Notes: generated from the sequence alone by a model not told the origin. A DNA stretch of 64,000 nt from Bradyrhizobium lablabi (GCF_018131005.1 NZ_JAFCJK010000001.1:1-64000), one strand, 5' to 3'. Counted from the first letter of the stretch, positions 16,824 to 26,086 are shown. Made by a program: numbers and translations.

Positions 16824-17297
16824 TCACGCCCTGGTCGAACCGATGAATTGCAGCACGATCTCGCGCCGGTGCGGGCGGGCGCGGTGCTCGATCAGGTAGA
16901 CGCCCTGCCAGGTGCCGAGCGCCATCTCGCCGTCGAGCACGGGAATCTGCAGCGAGGTCGCCGTCAGCATCGTCTTGATGTGCGCCGGCATGTCGTCCGG
17001 CCCTTCGGCATCATGACGCCAGCCGCCGCCTTCAGGCGCGGCGCGATCGAGCGCCGTCATCAGGTCCATCAGCACGGCGGGATCGGCATTCTCCTGGATC
17101 GTCAGCGATGCCGAAGTGTGGCGGATGAACAACGTCACTGCGCCCTCGCCGGCGCGCACCTCGCGCAGGAATTTTGCCACCTCGCCTGTAACGTCGAGGA
17201 AGCCCGCACCTGGCGTTTGAACCATTAGCCGCGAGGACGCGACTCTGGTCGCCGCGACGGAGGACGGTGCCGAGCGTGTGGTCGTTCCCGTTGCCAT
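16824..17297 (-). CDS. YjbQ family (UPF0047) protein
   Basis: A 157-residue soluble protein of the YjbQ/UPF0047 family. The signature LFIRHTSASLTIQENADP (conserved His and acidic residues) and the ending GTWQGVYLIEHR are both present. Family members have been linked to a weak thiamine-phosphate synthase activity, but the physiological role is not settled. I start at MATGTTTRS (17297); the frame reaches 17354 with unconserved residues. The first 35 residues are low-complexity. It is convergent with the MHS transporter and 72 bases downstream of the next minus-strand gene, with no clear functional link. Confidence 0.9.
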   Translation of the reverse strand: MATGTTTRSAPSSVAATRVASSRLMVQTPGAGFLDVTGEVAKFLREVRAGEGAVTLFIRHTSASLTIQENADPAVLMDLMTALDRAAPEGGGWRHDAEGPDDMPAHIKTMLTATSLQIPVLDGEMALGTWQGVYLIEHRARPHRREIVLQFIGSTRA

Positions 17298-17369
17298 CAG
17301 TCGTGTCCTCAGCTCGTGCTCCCGGCGCAGGCCGGGATGACTCCATGAAGCCATTATAGCAGCGCGGCA

Positions 17370-17888
17370 TCAAATCTTGCCGCCGTTGATGTCCCGCTGC
17401 ACGCGGTTGGCCATCTCGATCAGCCGCCGCCACGCGCGCTCCAGAAACGACATCATGCGATCCATGTCGCGGTCACTCGGCAATGGAATCTCGATCTTCC
17501 TCTCGCCCTCGGCGACCTTCGGCTCCGTCTTCTTCAGCGAGTCGGATTTCGGTAACGCCTCCTCCGTCTTGCCCGAGGCCGCGGGCTCGCGCGCCGCTAG
17601 CTCCGCCTTCAGCCGCTCGTTATCGGCCTGCAAGCGGCCGATCTCGGCATCCATCGCCGCCCGCTCGTCGGGCTGAGCGTAGCAGGCCCAGCCGGCACCG
17701 GAATTGGTGCAGGTCGACATCGCGCCGGTGCGCGTGTCGAGCCGGAGGAAGCCGTCGCCTGCCGGTGACAGCGCATAGCGGCCGTTCTCGGTGTCCGGCG
17801 TCGATTGCGCGGCCGCCACACCGCCGAGGACCAAAACGGCAACCGCAATCGCGATCGGAAATTTCGAGGACGACGTCGCTGTGCGCAT
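17370..17888 (-). CDS. Hypothetical exported coiled-coil protein (172 aa)
   Basis: Function unknown. A signal peptide (basic start MRTATSSSKF, hydrophobic stretch IAIAVAVLVLGGVAAA, cleavage near AAAQS) leads into a small N-terminal domain with two cysteines (STCTNSGAGWACYA). There follows a coiled-coil helix (DAEIGRLQADNERLKAELAA), a charged linker, and an amphipathic C-terminal helix (DRDMDRMMSFLERAWRRLIE). It is probably periplasmic. I start at the Met just before the signal peptide (17888). Similar small exported proteins are common in Bradyrhizobium, but I know no assigned role. Confidence 0.78.
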   Translation of the reverse strand: MRTATSSSKFPIAIAVAVLVLGGVAAAQSTPDTENGRYALSPAGDGFLRLDTRTGAMSTCTNSGAGWACYAQPDERAAMDAEIGRLQADNERLKAELAAREPAASGKTEEALPKSDSLKKTEPKVAEGERKIEIPLPSDRDMDRMMSFLERAWRRLIEMANRVQRDINGGKI

Positions 17889-17967
17889 GGGCTTGCTCCG
17901 CCTCAGCCAGATCGTGACGCCGGCCATGATCGGCTCTGAAGCCGGCGCCCACCTTTCCTGATCATGC

Positions 17968-18591
17968 CTAACCGTTTGAACTATAGGGCTTGCGGCCTGA
18001 CTTCAACGCGTCGCCCAGCAATTCGATCCGGTCCTGGCCCCAAAACAGCTCGCCATCGAGCACATAACCCGGCGAGCCGAACACATCCGACGACAGTGCG
18101 TCCTGGCGGTTCTGCTCATAGGCCGCGCCGATCGCGTCGGTCGCGGAACGCTCCACGAGTTGCTTGCCCGGCAGGCCGACCTCGTCGGCCAACTTGGTGA
18201 GCGTGGCGGGATCGGCGAGATTGAACTCGTCCTCCCAGACTGCGGCAAATGCACGCCGCAGGAAGCGCTCGGGATCGAGGGCTGCCTCAAGCGCTGCGAT
18301 CACGACACCATCAGCCAGACGCGCGTTGAACGGCCAGTTCGCCGGTTGCAGGTGGAAATTCAGCCCCCGCTTGTCGCGCCAGCGCTGCAGTTCGATCATC
18401 CGGTAGCGTTGCCGCATCGGGTGGCGCTTGGCGAGCGGCTGCCCGCCGCTCTCCGAGAACAAATCGAGCAGCAGCACCGGCCGGTAATTTATCCTGAGAT
18501 CGTAAGTACTTACGATTTTCATAAAGGGCGCGTGGCCGATATAGGCCCACGGCGATTGAAGCGAGAAGTAGTAGTCGATCTGACGCGGCAT
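17968..18591 (-). CDS. 2-hydroxychromene-2-carboxylate isomerase / DsbA-family protein
   Basis: A 207-residue thioredoxin-fold protein of the DsbA-like HCCA isomerase (kappa GST) group. The N-terminal IDYYFSLQSPWAYIG carries a serine in place of the DsbA cysteine pair, as in glutathione-dependent HCCA isomerases. A helical insertion follows, and DVFGSPGYVLDGELFWGQDR is the conserved cis-Pro and C-terminal helix region. In naphthalene catabolism the enzyme isomerises 2-hydroxychromene-2-carboxylate; no aromatic catabolism genes are nearby, so the true substrate is open. I start at MPRQIDYYF. It is divergent from the atp operon. Confidence 0.88.
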   Translation of the reverse strand: MPRQIDYYFSLQSPWAYIGHAPFMKIVSTYDLRINYRPVLLLDLFSESGGQPLAKRHPMRQRYRMIELQRWRDKRGLNFHLQPANWPFNARLADGVVIAALEAALDPERFLRRAFAAVWEDEFNLADPATLTKLADEVGLPGKQLVERSATDAIGAAYEQNRQDALSSDVFGSPGYVLDGELFWGQDRIELLGDALKSGRKPYSSNG

Positions 18592-18771
18592 GCGATGTCC
18601 GACTGCAAATGTTTGGGCCACCCCGGGATCATCTCAACAGAGCGACGAAACGCGCGCAAGTTCGCTCCACTGCCAACCAACTGCTGCAGCGCGAACGCGG
18701 CATCGCTCCAGCATTGAATATCTCCAGATAAATTCAACGAAATCAAACAAGTAACTGGTTACGACGCAATC

Positions 18772-18800
18772 TTGACTTGATTAGACTCGGTAAGTATGGT
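18772..18800 (+). promoter_or_regulatory. Predicted sigma-70-type promoter of the atp operon
   Basis: TTGACT (18772-18777), a 17-base spacer, and TATGGT (18795-18800), ending 65 bases before the atpI start. This is the best -35/-10 pair in the divergent region between the isomerase gene and atpI. Confidence 0.55.
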
Positions 18801-18865
18801 CCGCGCGGCTTTGACGGGGACGGGCGCAATTTCCATCATCCGCGGCATCGGTTAGTGTTTGCAGC

Positions 18866-19237
18866 ATGGCTGACAACACCAACGATGACGCAAGTGGAAA
18901 TCGCGATCATTCGTCCTCCGACGAAGCTGCGCTTTCCGCAAGGCTCGGAAGTCTCGATCACCGGTTGTCTGAAATTCGTGACAGCCGGAGAAACAAGACC
19001 GATCAATCCGAAACCGAGAGCGGAGACAGTGTTGCCAGAGCCTCGGCGATGGCGCTCGGTTTTCGCCTTTCCTCGGAGCTGATCGCGGGCGTTGCCGTCG
19101 GAGCGGCGATTGGCTGGGGGTTCGACCGTTTGCTGTCGACATCGCCATTCGGCTTCATCGTGTTCTTGCTGCTCGGCTTCGTCGCCGGCGTGGTCAACGT
19201 GGTGAGGTCTGCGGGCGTGGCTCCGGGCAAGCGCTGA
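18866..19237 (+). CDS. atpI: ATP synthase protein I (AtpI)
   Basis: A 123-residue accessory protein of F-type ATP synthase assembly, thought to help c-ring formation. The N-terminal 70 residues are charged and probably cytoplasmic (SLDHRLSEIRDSRR). The C-terminal part holds the AtpI/F0F1-ATPase subunit Z pattern: GFRLSSELIAGVAVGAAIGWGFD, then a second membrane helix FGFIVFLLLGFVAGVVNVVR. It is the first gene of the F0 operon, 72 bases before atpB, with a good promoter upstream. The F1 genes are elsewhere, as usual in these bacteria. Confidence 0.87.
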   Translation: MADNTNDDASGNRDHSSSDEAALSARLGSLDHRLSEIRDSRRNKTDQSETESGDSVARASAMALGFRLSSELIAGVAVGAAIGWGFDRLLSTSPFGFIVFLLLGFVAGVVNVVRSAGVAPGKR

Positions 19238-19309
19238 GCGCTGGCGGGAAGTCATGACATTTGAAATTCGATAACCGGCAGGACTGCCGGTTGACCAAGA
19301 GCCGCGCGG

Positions 19310-20059
19310 ATGAAAATCGACCCGATCCATCAGTTCAACATCGAGCCCTTCTTCACGATCGGCCATATCGGCAACCACACGATCGCCTTCACCAATTCGA
19401 CGCTCTACATGTTGATCGCGGTGGCGCTGATCGCGGCGCTGATGCTGGCGAGCGGCCGTGAGCTGATTCCGGGGCGACTGCAATCGATCGCCGAGATCTC
19501 CTACGAGTTCGTCGCCACCACTATCCGCAGCACGGCCGGCTCGGAAGGCATGAGGTTCTTCCCGCTGATCTTCTCGCTCTTCATGTTCATCTGCGTTTCG
19601 AACCTGGTGGGCATCATCCCCTACACCTTCACCATTTCGAGCCACCTGATCGTCACCGCGGCGCTGGCGCTGCTGGTGTTCTTCACGGTGCTGATCTACG
19701 GCATCTACAAGAACGGCCTCAAGTTCTTCAAGATTTTCGTGCCGACCGGTGTTCCAATCTACATCCTCCCGCTCGTCATGTTCATCGAGATCCTGTCGTT
19801 CTTCCTGCGGCCGGTCTCGCACAGCGTGCGTCTGTTCGCCAACATGCTGGCTGGCCACATCGCGCTGAAGGTGTTTGCCGGTTTTGTCGCGATGCTCGGC
19901 GTCTCGCTCGGCGCGATCGGCTGGTTTGGCGGCGTGTTGCCGTTGGCGCTCACAGTTGCGCTGACCGCGCTCGAGCTCCTGGTCGCATTCCTGCAGGCCT
20001 ATGTGTTCGCGATCCTGACCTGCATCTACCTCAACGACGCCATTCATCCGGGACACTAA
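19310..20059 (+). CDS. atpB: F0F1 ATP synthase subunit a
   Basis: Proton-channel subunit a of the F0 sector, 249 residues and strongly hydrophobic. The essential arginine sits in the conserved helix [19 protein letters not shown]. Other family segments are [20 protein letters not shown] near the N-terminus (read here as [14 protein letters not shown]) and the C-terminal helix [20 protein letters not shown]. The length is normal for alphaproteobacteria. It lies second in the atpI-B-E-F'-F order, followed by 56 bases and the subunit c gene. Confidence 0.98.
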   Translation: MKIDPIHQFNIEPFFTIGHIGNHTIAFTNSTLYMLIAVALIAALMLASGRELIPGRLQSIAEISYEFVATTIRSTAGSEGMRFFPLIFSLFMFICVSNLVGIIPYTFTISSHLIVTAALALLVFFTVLIYGIYKNGLKFFKIFVPTGVPIYILPLVMFIEILSFFLRPVSHSVRLFANMLAGHIALKVFAGFVAMLGVSLGAIGWFGGVLPLALTVALTALELLVAFLQAYVFAILTCIYLNDAIHPGH

Positions 20060-20115
20060 GCGGTCCGGGGAATTCCCACCCACCAATCCGTCTATCTTTC
20101 CTCAAGGAGTTAAAA

Positions 20116-20346
20116 ATGGAACCGGCAGCAGCTAAACTTATCGGCGCGGGCATCGCGTGCATCGGCATGGGCGGTGCGGGCGTCGGCGTGGGCATCATCT
20201 TCGGCAACTACCTTGCCGCGGCGGTGCGCAACCCGTCGGCCGCGCAGGGTCAGTTCGGCAACCTGATCTTCGGCTTCGCCGTGACCGAAGCGCTCGGCAT
20301 CTTCTCGCTGCTGATCGCGCTGCTCCTGCTGTTCGTTCCGCTCTGA
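20116..20346 (+). CDS. atpE: F0F1 ATP synthase subunit c
   Basis: Proton-carrying ring subunit of 76 residues: two membrane helices joined by the polar loop RNPSA. Helix 1 is glycine-rich ([18 protein letters not shown]); helix 2 carries the proton-binding glutamate in [24 protein letters not shown] (20103-20108) lies 7 bases before the ATG, a strong ribosome binding site as expected for the subunit needed in most copies. Length and sequence are fully typical. Confidence 0.98.
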   Translation: MEPAAAKLIGAGIACIGMGGAGVGVGIIFGNYLAAAVRNPSAAQGQFGNLIFGFAVTEALGIFSLLIALLLLFVPL

Positions 20347-20403
20347 GCGGTACCCTTTCGCGCCGCCTTAGGGCGGCGCGCCTGACAGCAACAGGAGAAC
20401 ACC

Positions 20404-20970
20404 ATGGCTGAGAGTCATGGCGAGGCAAAGGGCCAGAACGCCGGCACCCACACCGAAGCCGATGGCGGACATCACGGCGGAGCATTTCCGCCGTTCGATT
20501 CCTCCAATTTCGCCTCGCAGTTGGTGTCCCTCGCGATTGCGTTCGTCGCGCTCTATTTGATCGTGTCGCGCGTCGCGTTGCCGCGCGTCGGCGCTACGAT
20601 CGATGCACGCCAGAACAAGATCGAGGGCGACCTTGCCGAGGCGCAGAAGCTGAAGGACGATTCCGACGCTGCGCTGAAGGCCTATGAGGGCGAGCTCGCG
20701 GACGCTCGCGCCCGCGCGCAGGCGATCGGCAACGAGGCCCGCGAGAAGTTGAATGCGGCCGCGGAGGCCGAGCGCAAGACGCTGGAAGACAAGCTGACGG
20801 CCAAGCTCGCCGACGCCGAGAAGCAGATTGCGGCGACCCGGGCAAACGCCATGAGCAACGTCCGCGGCATCGCGGCGGATGCGGCCGGCGCCATCGTCCA
20901 GCGGCTCGCCGGCGTGACGCCGGACGCAAATGCGGTCAACAACGCCGTCGACGCATCGCTGAAGGGATAA
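20404..20970 (+). CDS. atpF2: F0F1 ATP synthase subunit b' (peripheral stalk)
   Basis: One of two different b-type stalk subunits, typical of alphaproteobacteria. 188 residues: a 30-residue polar N-terminus rich in His and Gly, one membrane helix ([20 protein letters not shown]), then a long charged helix ([20 protein letters not shown] onward) that dimerises with b to hold F1 against the a subunit. ACAGGAG precedes the start. The gene stops 6 bases before atpF, so both are translated together. The symbol follows the atpF2 convention for b'; some annotations use atpG. Confidence 0.95.
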   Translation: MAESHGEAKGQNAGTHTEADGGHHGGAFPPFDSSNFASQLVSLAIAFVALYLIVSRVALPRVGATIDARQNKIEGDLAEAQKLKDDSDAALKAYEGELADARARAQAIGNEAREKLNAAAEAERKTLEDKLTAKLADAEKQIAATRANAMSNVRGIAADAAGAIVQRLAGVTPDANAVNNAVDASLKG

Positions 20971-20976
20971 AAGCGG

Positions 20977-21462
20977 ATGTTTACCGAACCGGAAACCTGG
21001 GTTGCGATCGCGTTCGTCATTCTGATGATCGTGTTCGGCTATCTCGGCGTCCATCGCACGGTGCTGACGGCGCTCGATCGCCGCGTCGAACGTATCAAGG
21101 CCGAGTTGGACGATGCCCGCCGCCTGAAGGAGGAAGCCGCCAAACTGCTCGGCGAGTACAAGGCCCGCCGGGCCAGCGCGGAGCGCGAGGCCGAGGAAAT
21201 CATCTCGGGCGCCAAGGCCGAGGCTGAACGGATCGCTGCGGAGGCCAAGACCAAGATGGAGGATTTTGTCGCGCGGCGGACCAAGACCGCCGAGAGCAAG
21301 ATCGCGCTGGCCGAGGCTCAGGCCCTGGCCGACGTCCGCGCCGCCGCGGCCAATGCAGCGGTCGCCGCCGCCTCGACCATCCTGTCTCAGTCGGTAAAGG
21401 GCCCGGTGGCCGACGACCTCGTCAGCAAGGGCATCGCCGAAGTCCGCTCCAAGCTGAACTGA
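20977..21462 (+). CDS. atpF: F0F1 ATP synthase subunit b
   Basis: Second stalk subunit, 161 residues. The N-terminal membrane helix [20 protein letters not shown] is followed by a long alanine- and glutamate-rich coiled coil ([20 protein letters not shown] and [20 protein letters not shown]). It pairs with b' in a heterodimeric peripheral stalk. It is the last gene of the F0 operon and is followed 20 bases later by a perfect terminator. Confidence 0.96.
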   Translation: MFTEPETWVAIAFVILMIVFGYLGVHRTVLTALDRRVERIKAELDDARRLKEEAAKLLGEYKARRASAEREAEEIISGAKAEAERIAAEAKTKMEDFVARRTKTAESKIALAEAQALADVRAAAANAAVAAASTILSQSVKGPVADDLVSKGIAEVRSKLN

Positions 21463-21482
21463 ACGATTCCGCTTCAAACACG

Positions 21483-21519
21483 AAGCCGGCGCGAGATGAC
21501 CGCGCCGGCTTTCTTTTAT
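21483..21519 (+). terminator. Terminator of the atp operon
   Basis: Perfect 11-bp stem AAGCCGGCGCG (21483-21493), loop AGATGAC, CGCGCCGGCTT (21501-21511), followed by TCTTTTATT. It also separates the operon from the convergent gene ending at 21536. Confidence 0.9.
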
Positions 21520-21535
21520 TGGGGTCCGTACGGGC

Positions 21536-22177
21536 CTACTTCTTCCTCACCGCCTTCGGCTTCGGTTCGGGCTTTAGGGCCTGCGGATCGAACCCGATAT
21601 AGAAGATGTAATTGTCGTTGTCGCCCGGCGAAGGCGCCGGATAGACCACGTCCTCGGCGACCAGCGAGAACGGCACACTACCGGCTTCGTCCATCTGCAC
21701 CGTAGTCTGATAGGCCTTGGTTGCGATCGTCTTCTCCCCGACGCCGCCCTGCACCACGGCGACGCGGAGCGGCACCTGCACCGTCGGCGGCGCCCCCGAA
21801 GGCCCCGCGATCACGCGGCCCTGGATCCCGATCTTCACAGTGATCTCGCCATTGTTGAGGCTGCATTGCCGCGCCGTGCGGGTAATGCTCGCCTGGAACT
21901 TCAAATCATTGCCGATCGGCTGCTTGCCCGGCGCGGCCACCGAGTAGGTGGAGGCGCCGGCGCGTATGACGACGGGCGGACAGGTCAGCTCGGCGTCGCT
22001 GTCGCTGAGCGCAGGCGGCGGACCCGATGGCTTGTCGGAGGATGAGCCCCCGCCGAACAAGCTCTTGAAGCGATCGGTCAGGGATTGCGCCGATGCGGCA
22101 GAACCGAACCATCCACAGCCAAGCCCGATCGAAACCGCCGCCACGAGCGCGAACCTGACCAGCCGTCTGTCACCCAT
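21536..22177 (-). CDS. Hypothetical exported envelope protein (213 aa)
   Basis: Function unknown. A signal peptide (LVRFALVAAVSIGLGCGWFG, cleavage near ASAQS) is followed by a low-complexity SSSDKPSGPPP linker, then a beta-rich domain from LTCPPVVIRAGASTYSV to YIFYIGFDPQAL with one Cys pair (LTCPP and RQCSL). The C-terminus is lysine-rich (EPKPKAVRKK). The composition suits a periplasmic or surface protein; a lipoprotein is unlikely because the cysteine in GLGCGW is not followed by a normal mature start. Homologous small exported proteins occur widely in Bradyrhizobium without assigned function. Confidence 0.78.
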   Translation of the reverse strand: MGDRRLVRFALVAAVSIGLGCGWFGSAASAQSLTDRFKSLFGGGSSSDKPSGPPPALSDSDAELTCPPVVIRAGASTYSVAAPGKQPIGNDLKFQASITRTARQCSLNNGEITVKIGIQGRVIAGPSGAPPTVQVPLRVAVVQGGVGEKTIATKAYQTTVQMDEAGSVPFSLVAEDVVYPAPSPGDNDNYIFYIGFDPQALKPEPKPKAVRKK

Positions 22178-22291
22178 TCGATTTCCGTAGCCTCCAGGCG
22201 AGGATTCGCCGTCTCGCCCGGCTTTATATCAAAGCAATGGCGGCGAACCCAAGGCACCGAAACCGCGTGCCAATCAGCCAAAAGTCGGAAT

Positions 22292-22879
22292 TTATCCGCG
22301 AAAATCCTCATGCAGCAGGCCGAACAGCAGGTGGTCCTGCCAGACCCCATTGATGCAGAGGTAGCGCCGCGCCAGACCCTCGCGAGTGAAGCCGCATTTC
22401 TCCAGCACCCGGATCGACGGCGCGTTGGAGGGGATGCAGGCGGCCTCGATGCGGTGCAGATTGAGTTCGCCGAACAGCGACGGCAGCAGCACCCGCAACG
22501 CCTTGGTCATGTAGCCGCGATGCGCATGGGGCTGGCCGACCCAATAGCCGATGGTGCCGGCCTGCACGATGCCACGGCGGACATTGGCGAGCGTGATGCC
22601 GCCGATCATCACGCCGTCCGTTTCGCGGAAGATGATGAAGGGGTAGGAGCGGTCCGCGGCGATGTCCTCGGCGTAGCGACGCAGTCGCCGCCGGAAACCG
22701 GCGCGGGTCAGGTCGTCGGAGGGCCAGATCGGCTCCCATGGCGTGAGATAGGCCCGGCTCAATTCGCGCAATTGTGCCCATTGTGGAAAGTCCACCATTT
22801 GCGGCGCACGCAGCAGAAGCCCATGGCCCCGCGGCATCAGCGCGGCCGGTCCGCTGGATGGCAAACGAAACAGGGCCAT
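22292..22879 (-). CDS. GNAT-family N-acetyltransferase (RimJ/RimL-like)
   Basis: A 195-residue cytoplasmic acetyltransferase. The RimJ/RimL pattern is clear: substrate half WEPIWPSDDLTRAGFRRRL, strand IGGITLANVRRG, the acetyl-CoA loop YWVGQPHAHRGYMTKALR, and the closing motif LNLHRIEAACIPSNAPSIRV followed by LEKCGFTREGLARRY. Relatives acetylate ribosomal proteins L7/L12 or S5, other N-termini or small molecules; the substrate is unknown. It follows the M16 peptidase by 75 bases on the same strand and probably ends the thrC-M16-GNAT transcription unit. Confidence 0.92.
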   Translation of the reverse strand: MALFRLPSSGPAALMPRGHGLLLRAPQMVDFPQWAQLRELSRAYLTPWEPIWPSDDLTRAGFRRRLRRYAEDIAADRSYPFIIFRETDGVMIGGITLANVRRGIVQAGTIGYWVGQPHAHRGYMTKALRVLLPSLFGELNLHRIEAACIPSNAPSIRVLEKCGFTREGLARRYLCINGVWQDHLLFGLLHEDFRG

Positions 22880-22954
22880 GGCCCGATACTCCCCCGCCCG
22901 GAGATCCGGGCGCAGACGCCCGTACCTCGGGCCCGGCCGGAACCGGCCGTGGCT

Positions 22955-24244
22955 CTAATGCAAAAGCGTCTTTGCCTTCGACTCCGTCAATCCTTCCGCG
23001 AAAGACACCGCCGTGTCCAGACCCCTGCCGCTGCCGAGCGCGACGACAGCCGGGCGGCTGCGCGACAGCAGCGCGCGCGCGGCATTGCGGGTCGATTCGA
23101 CACTGACCGCATCGATCCGCGCCACCAGTTCTTCCACCGTCTGCGGCCTGCCATAGGCCAGCACATGGCGGGCCAACTGTTCGGCGCGCGACGAGCAGCT
23201 TTCCAGCGCCATCAACAGGCCGGCCTTCATCTGTGCCTTCGACCGCGCCACCTCCGCGTCCGTCAGCGTCTCGACGGCGTTGTTGATGACATCGACGATG
23301 ACTTCCATCATCTCCGGCGCGTCGGTCGGATCGGTGCCGGTGTAGAGGCCGAAGAAACCGGTGTCGGTGTAAGGCGCGTGAAAGGTGTAGATCGAGTAAC
23401 ACAGCCCGCGTTTCTCGCGCACTTCCTGAAACAGCCGCGACGACATCCCGCCGCCGAGCGTATTGGCGAAGACCTGCAGCGAGAACAACGAGGGATCGGT
23501 CTGCGGCACGCCCTCGAGCGCAAGCGTCAGATGCGCCTGCTCCAGTTCGCGATGCACCACGCGCGATCCGCCCTTGCCGAACGTCGCAGGCGCCGGCTTC
23601 GGGGCCGCTGTCGCCTCGAAGCTCGAAAACTTCTGCGTAACGTCCTCGACGATGCGCTTGTGATCGACCGCGCCGGCGGCGGCCACCACCATGTCCGGTG
23701 CCCGATAATGCGTCGACAGGTAGCTGCGCAGCATGTCGCGGTTGAAGGTCTTCAGCGTCTTGGCGGTTCCGAGCAGCGAGCGGCCCATCGGCTGGTCCGG
23801 GAAGCAGAGCTCGTTGAGATGCTCGAACACGACGTCGTCGGGCGTATCCTGTGCCGCGCCGATCTCCTGCACAATGACGCTCTTCTCGCGCTCCAGTTCG
23901 TCCGGGACGAACGAGGGGTTGGCGAGGATGTCGGAGAGCACGTCGAGCGCCAGCGGCACGTCCGCCTTCATCACCCGCGCATAATAGGCTGTGGTCTCGG
24001 TCGAGGTGCCGGCATTGAGGTCGCCGCCCACCGCCTCGATCTCCTCGACGATCTCGCGCGAGGAGCGTTGCGAGGTGCCCTTGAACGCCATGTGTTCCAG
24101 GAGATGCGAAATGCCGTGCTCGTTCGGCTTCTCGTCGCGGCCGCCGACGCCGGCCCAGACCCCAAGCGCCGCAGTTTCCAGGTGCGGCATGGTATCGGTG
24201 ACGACGGTGAGGCCGGTGGGAAGCTTGGTGACTTCAACGCTCAT
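22955..24244 (-). CDS. M16 family zinc peptidase (mitochondrial-processing-peptidase-like)
   Basis: A 429-residue insulinase-family peptidase. The inverted zinc motif HxxEH is His47-Leu-Leu-Glu50-His51 in GISHLLEHMAFKGT; the distal glutamate is expected in the helix ETTAYYARVMKADVPLALDV. A second, inactive half follows (LEGVPQTDPSLFSLQVF and LGGGMSSRLFQEVREKRGL). This alphaproteobacterial type is the relative of mitochondrial processing peptidase and probably degrades peptides in the cytoplasm. The start codon overlaps the thrC stop (ATGA at 24241-24244), so the two are coupled. Confidence 0.95.
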   Translation of the reverse strand: MSVEVTKLPTGLTVVTDTMPHLETAALGVWAGVGGRDEKPNEHGISHLLEHMAFKGTSQRSSREIVEEIEAVGGDLNAGTSTETTAYYARVMKADVPLALDVLSDILANPSFVPDELEREKSVIVQEIGAAQDTPDDVVFEHLNELCFPDQPMGRSLLGTAKTLKTFNRDMLRSYLSTHYRAPDMVVAAAGAVDHKRIVEDVTQKFSSFEATAAPKPAPATFGKGGSRVVHRELEQAHLTLALEGVPQTDPSLFSLQVFANTLGGGMSSRLFQEVREKRGLCYSIYTFHAPYTDTGFFGLYTGTDPTDAPEMMEVIVDVINNAVETLTDAEVARSKAQMKAGLLMALESCSSRAEQLARHVLAYGRPQTVEELVARIDAVSVESTRNAARALLSRSRPAVVALGSGRGLDTAVSFAEGLTESKAKTLLH

Positions 24245-25659
24245 CCGGCAACTCCCTGCTTGGCGGCACGGCTGACCGACAGCACGAATCGTTCGACCTC
24301 CGCGGAATTGTTTTTCATCACCGTCATGTGTTCGGATTTGGTCATCAGGCCTCCGAGCCAGGCTGGCAGATGCGGCCGCACGCCGCAGGCGGCCTCAACC
24401 GCATCAGGGAACTTGGCCGGATGCGCGGTCGAAAGCACGATGTTCGGAATCTTCGAGTCCGAGGTGTCGCGATCGGCGACGGCGAGCGCCACCGCGGTGT
24501 GGGGATCGACGAGATCGCCCGCCTCGCGCCAGGCGGCGCGGATCGCGGCCGAGGTCTCGGTCTCGTCGGCGCGGCCGGCGTCGAAATCGCGACGCACGGC
24601 AGCGAGCGTCGCATCCGGCAGGACGAAGCGACCTGACTGCTTGAGCGAGGCCATCAGGCGGCGGACGCTCTCGGCATCGCGCCCGCTCGCCTCGAACAGC
24701 AGCCGCTCGAAATTCGAGGACACCTGGATGTCCATCGAGGGCGACGCGGTGGCGTGAACCTCACGCACCTCGTAGATGCCGGTCTTCAGCGTGCGCGGCA
24801 GGATGTCGTTGACATTAGCGGCGATGCGCAACCAGCGGATCGGCAGCCCCATGCGCTTCGCGACGTAGCCGGCAAAGATGTCGCCGAAATTTCCGGTGGG
24901 CACGGTGAAGTCCACGATCCGCGCCGGGCCGCCGAGCGCGACCGCCGAGGTGAAGTAATAGACCACCTGAGCCACGATGCGCGCCCAGTTGATCGAGTTG
25001 ACGCCCGACAGCGCAACCGCGTCGCGGAAGCGATGATGATTGAACATCGCCTTCACGATGGCCTGGCAATCGTCGAACGTGCCCTCGATCGCAAGCGCAT
25101 GCACATTGGCGGCGCCCGTCGTCGTCATCATGCGGCGCTGCACCTCGGAGATGCGCCCGTTCGGAAACAGCACGACGAGATCGACATTGTCGAGATTGGC
25201 AAATGCCTCGACCGCGGCGCCGCCGGTGTCGCCCGAGGTCGCGACCACGATGGTGGTGCGTTGCGCGCGCTTCGCCAGCACATGATCCATCAGCCGCGAG
25301 ATCAACTGCATCGCGACGTCCTTGAACGCCAGCGTCGGCCCGTGGAACAGCTCGAGCAGGAATTGGTTCGGCCCGATCTGGTCGAGCGGCACCACCGCGG
25401 GATGGCGGAAGGTGGCATAGGCCTCGTTCGCCATGCGCCCAAGGTCGGCGTCCGAGATTTCGCCGACGGCAAACGGACGGATGACCTCGACCGCGACTTC
25501 CCAATAGGGCCGGCCGAAGAAGGAGGCGATGGTTTCGGGTGCAAGCTGTGGCCATGTCTCGGGCACGTAAAGGCCGCCGTCGCGGGCGAGCCCGGTCAGC
25601 ATCACATCGCAGAAGCCCAGGCTCGGGGCTTCGCCCCGGGTCGAAATATACCGCGTCAA
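24241..25659 (-). CDS. thrC: Threonine synthase
   Basis: Last step of threonine synthesis: converts O-phospho-L-homoserine to threonine with PLP. 472 residues of the long (yeast/E. coli-like) class: N-terminal YISTRGEAPSLGFCDVMLTG, PLP lysine Lys113 in FHGPTLAFKDVAMQL, phosphate-binding ATSGDTGGAAVEAF. I start at TTG 25659 because GGAGG lies 5 bases before it and the protein then begins (M)TRYISTRG, the usual N-terminus; the frame can be extended 4 codons to another TTG. It heads the thrC-M16-GNAT unit. Upstream lies repeat sequence instead of the oxidase genes I expected. Confidence 0.96.
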   Translation of the reverse strand: MTRYISTRGEAPSLGFCDVMLTGLARDGGLYVPETWPQLAPETIASFFGRPYWEVAVEVIRPFAVGEISDADLGRMANEAYATFRHPAVVPLDQIGPNQFLLELFHGPTLAFKDVAMQLISRLMDHVLAKRAQRTTIVVATSGDTGGAAVEAFANLDNVDLVVLFPNGRISEVQRRMMTTTGAANVHALAIEGTFDDCQAIVKAMFNHHRFRDAVALSGVNSINWARIVAQVVYYFTSAVALGGPARIVDFTVPTGNFGDIFAGYVAKRMGLPIRWLRIAANVNDILPRTLKTGIYEVREVHATASPSMDIQVSSNFERLLFEASGRDAESVRRLMASLKQSGRFVLPDATLAAVRRDFDAGRADETETSAAIRAAWREAGDLVDPHTAVALAVADRDTSDSKIPNIVLSTAHPAKFPDAVEAACGVRPHLPAWLGGLMTKSEHMTVMKNNSAEVERFVLSVSRAAKQGVAG

Positions 25660-25981
25660 ACAATCCTCCAAAGGCCCCGATCCCGGCCTTTAAGCTTTTG
25701 ATATTCCATAGCTATCGCTCTCGCCACAGCTGGACCGAACGACCACCATAGAAGATCGGGCCGGCAAAGGGTAGCCCGAACGACGCCTGCGAGTGTCCCC
25801 GCCCTTAACCGTCGTCGCGCGCCGTGGCAGCTCCGGTGGGGTGATCCGGTGTTCCACAGGCGTCGGTGCGTGAACCGAAAGGCCCAGCACGCGCGGGACA
25901 TGACAATTGCAGACGACTCAACGTTCTCGCGACATGTTTTGTCCGAGTTTTGCGTCACTTTCCGCCCTCAGAAAGTTGAGG

Positions 25982-26086
25982 GCGCAGGGAAAGCCGGGTG
26001 CCGATCGCACCCATGGGCCCGGTGCAACAAAAAGCACCGGGGTAGGACCACAGGTGTAACCGGAAACAACCCGGCTTTCCCTGCGC
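25982..26086. repeat. Nested palindromic repeat element
   Basis: Perfect 18-bp outer inverted repeat: GCGCAGGGAAAGCCGGGT (25982-25999) and its complement (26069-26086). Nested inside is a perfect 8-bp hairpin CCCGGTGC (26018-26025) and GCACCGGG (26034-26041) with loop AACAAAAA. I recognise this as part of a dispersed Bradyrhizobium-type repeat whose spurious translations contain GAGKAGCR and FPARWFTAY. It marks the left edge of the 26-33 kb accessory block. Confidence 0.75.

Noticed and set aside
22085..24757. 890-residue plus-strand frame
   Set aside because: Antisense to the GNAT and M16 genes, which have clear catalytic motifs on the other strand.
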